64,000 bases of DNA, taken from positions 1 to 64,000 of the forward strand of contig JAPPHB010000075.1 in NCBI GenBank assembly GCA_028821195.1, read 5' to 3'. Position numbers and translations under genes: made by a program. The notes beneath the pieces are model-generated. The model made no database searches, had not been told where the DNA came from, and saw nothing but the letters and a program-made list of their open reading frames with translations. Shown here piece after piece: positions 62,892 through 64,000 of the stretch. Each line of letters opens with the position of its first letter. Positions within the stretch are counted from its first letter, which is position 1. Source of the stretch: Gammaproteobacteria bacterium (lineage in GTDB: Bacteria; Gemmatimonadota; Gemmatimonadetes; Longimicrobiales; Gaopeijiaceae).

Positions 62892-64000
62892 ATGAGTCCG
62901 TCCGAGCAGCGCGGCTTCCTCGACCTCTTTGTCGGCGCCTCCCTCAAGAATCCCTTCCTCGCGCTGATTTTCGCGATGGGCCTCTTCGTCGGGGGCAGCT
63001 GGATCGCGGCCACGTTTCCGGTCGATGTCTTTCCCGACCTGACGGCTCCAACCGTCACGGTGGTGACGGATGCCCAGGGGCTGGCCCCGGAAGACGTCGA
63101 GATCTCGATCACCTTCCCGATCGAAACCGCCCTGAACGGTGCGCTGGGGGTGCGGCGGGTGCGGTCGCGGTCGGCCCACGGCATCAGCATCGTCTGGGCC
63201 GATTTCGAGTGGGGCACGGACATCTTCCTCGCCCGGCAGATCGTGAGCGCGAGGCTGCAGGCCCAGGCGCTCGACCTTCCGGAAGGCGTCAATCCCCCGG
63301 TGCTCGCGCCCATAAGCTCGATCATGGGCGAGATCATGCTCGTCGGCCTGAGCGGGCCTGCATCGCAGCTCATGGAGGTGCGCACCCTGGCGGACTGGGT
63401 GGTGCGCCGCCGACTGCTTGCGGTGCCTGGCGTTTCCCAGGTCATCACTCAGGGCGGCGACGTGAGAGAGTACCAGGTTCTGGTCGACCCGCAGCGGTTG
63501 CTGGCCTACCAGGTGGGCCTCGAGGACGTGCTGGCCGCCACCTCCGGATCCAGCGAGAACGTGTCCGGGGGAATCTACTGGTCGAGCGGCCGCGAGGTGC
63601 TGATTCGCGGGATCGTGCGCCCCGCCGACGTCGACGACATCGCCGCCACCGTGGTGGCGACCAGAGGCGGAATCCCGGTTCTCATCGAAGATGTCGCCGA
63701 AGTACGGATCGGGCCCAGGATCACGTACGGGACCGGGTCGGTGAACGCGGAACCCGCGGTCATCCTGTCGATCCAGAAGCAGGCGGGCGCCAACACCCTG
63801 GAACTCACGAGCAGGATCGACGCCGAGCTGGATCAGATCCAGGCCGATCTTCCGGAGGGAATCGCCCTGGACCGACAGATATTCCGGCAGGCGGACTTCA
63901 TTTCGCTCGCGGTGGACAACGTGATCCTCGCGCTGCGGGACGGCGCCCTGTTCGTGATCGCCATCCTGGTGTTCTTCCTGTGGAACGTCCGCACCACGCT
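62892..64000 (+). CDS. czcA: Heavy-metal efflux RND transporter, CzcA/CusA family (partial, C-terminus off right edge)
   Basis: The ATG at 62892 opens a frame that runs off the right edge after 369 codons of a family near 1,030. It has TM1 (FLALIFAMGLFVGGSWIAAT), then FPVDVFPDLTAPTVTV and EDVEISITFPIETALNG of the porter domain, and enters TM2 at AILVFFLWNVRTT. The opening DVFPDLTAPTV wording is that of the CzcA/CusA branch. The family is a proton-driven inner-membrane pump for Zn/Co/Cd or Cu/Ag; the metal-determining TM4 residues lie beyond the edge. GGGAGCC precedes the start. Confidence 0.93.
   Translation, partial: MSPSEQRGFLDLFVGASLKNPFLALIFAMGLFVGGSWIAATFPVDVFPDLTAPTVTVVTDAQGLAPEDVEISITFPIETALNGALGVRRVRSRSAHGISIVWADFEWGTDIFLARQIVSARLQAQALDLPEGVNPPVLAPISSIMGEIMLVGLSGPASQLMEVRTLADWVVRRRLLAVPGVSQVITQGGDVREYQVLVDPQRLLAYQVGLEDVLAATSGSSENVSGGIYWSSGREVLIRGIVRPADVDDIAATVVATRGGIPVLIEDVAEVRIGPRITYGTGSVNAEPAVILSIQKQAGANTLELTSRIDAELDQIQADLPEGIALDRQIFRQADFISLAVDNVILALRDGALFVIAILVFFLWNVRTT

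Noticed and set aside
1-64000. tRNA, rRNA, CRISPR arrays, transposases, integrases and phage genes
   Set aside because: None could be recognised in either strand by reading; small RNAs cannot be excluded without a covariance-model search.

Overview
The window is a GC-rich (roughly two-thirds G+C by eye) Gram-negative chromosome segment with tightly packed genes, many four-base GTGA/ATGA overlaps and no tRNA, rRNA, insertion sequence, phage gene or CRISPR array that I can see. The gene content suggests Gemmatimonadota or a close relative: many exported S9, M14, amidohydrolase and amidase enzymes, Tat-tagged oxidoreductases, a BlaI/M56 pair with a long repetitive C-terminus, DUF2723 and LVIVD/YVTN beta-propellers. 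This placement is inference from family mix, not a database result.

Layout. 0-2.1 kb: minus-strand SDR dehydrogenase and a HyuA-type hydantoinase running off the left edge. 2.3-7 kb: BlaI-like repressor overlapping a BlaR1/M56 antirepressor-type peptidase with two kinds of tandem protein repeat, then an orphan ABC substrate-binding lipoprotein. 7-14 kb: YbdG-type mechanosensitive channel, GAF protein related to free-methionine-sulfoxide reductase, metallo-beta-lactamase-fold hydrolase, glycolate oxidase subunits GlcD and GlcE without GlcF, then a CcdA-like and a TlpA-like protein. 14-29 kb: exported S9 peptidase, DUF1971 protein, methylmalonate-semialdehyde dehydrogenase overlapping a class III aminotransferase, cyanophycinase-like lipoprotein, Tat-exported epimerase, penicillin-acylase lipoprotein, 3-hydroxyisobutyrate-type dehydrogenase, and an exported amidase. 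29-39 kb: a plus-strand run of seven genes (S9 peptidase, formyl-THF hydrolase-like, rhodanese, DUF481, LVIVD propeller, YVTN propeller, DUF2723 membrane protein). 39-49 kb: ketopantoate-reductase family, M14 carboxypeptidase, D-2-hydroxyacid dehydrogenase, Tat-exported sugar-isomerase-like protein divergent from a gluconate-dehydrogenase-like pair (small subunit and GMC flavoprotein with a cysteine cluster), and small genes. 49-59 kb: a 1,120-residue TolB-propeller/amidohydrolase, a Tat-lipoprotein flavin amine oxidase, and a creatininase-family/amidase group that includes one gene built from two copies of a creatininase-like domain. 59-64 kb: a CDF-TolC-adaptor-RND heavy-metal efflux operon cut by the right edge.

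How the genes may work together. Ten or more enzymes acting on amide or peptide bonds are present, most with signal peptides or lipoboxes, so the region looks built for scavenging peptides and amides outside the cytoplasm. MmsA, the aminotransferase and the hydroxyisobutyrate-type dehydrogenase fit valine/thymine (beta-aminoisobutyrate) catabolism. The last operon exports divalent metals.

The most unusual item is the creatininase-like family at 54.2-58.6 kb: three domain copies in two genes share a signature (E-x-N-G-P ... G-K-H-N and G-D-S-G-G-N-Q) that departs from the classical creatininase metal-site motif, and two copies are fused in tandem with an exact 900-bp offset.
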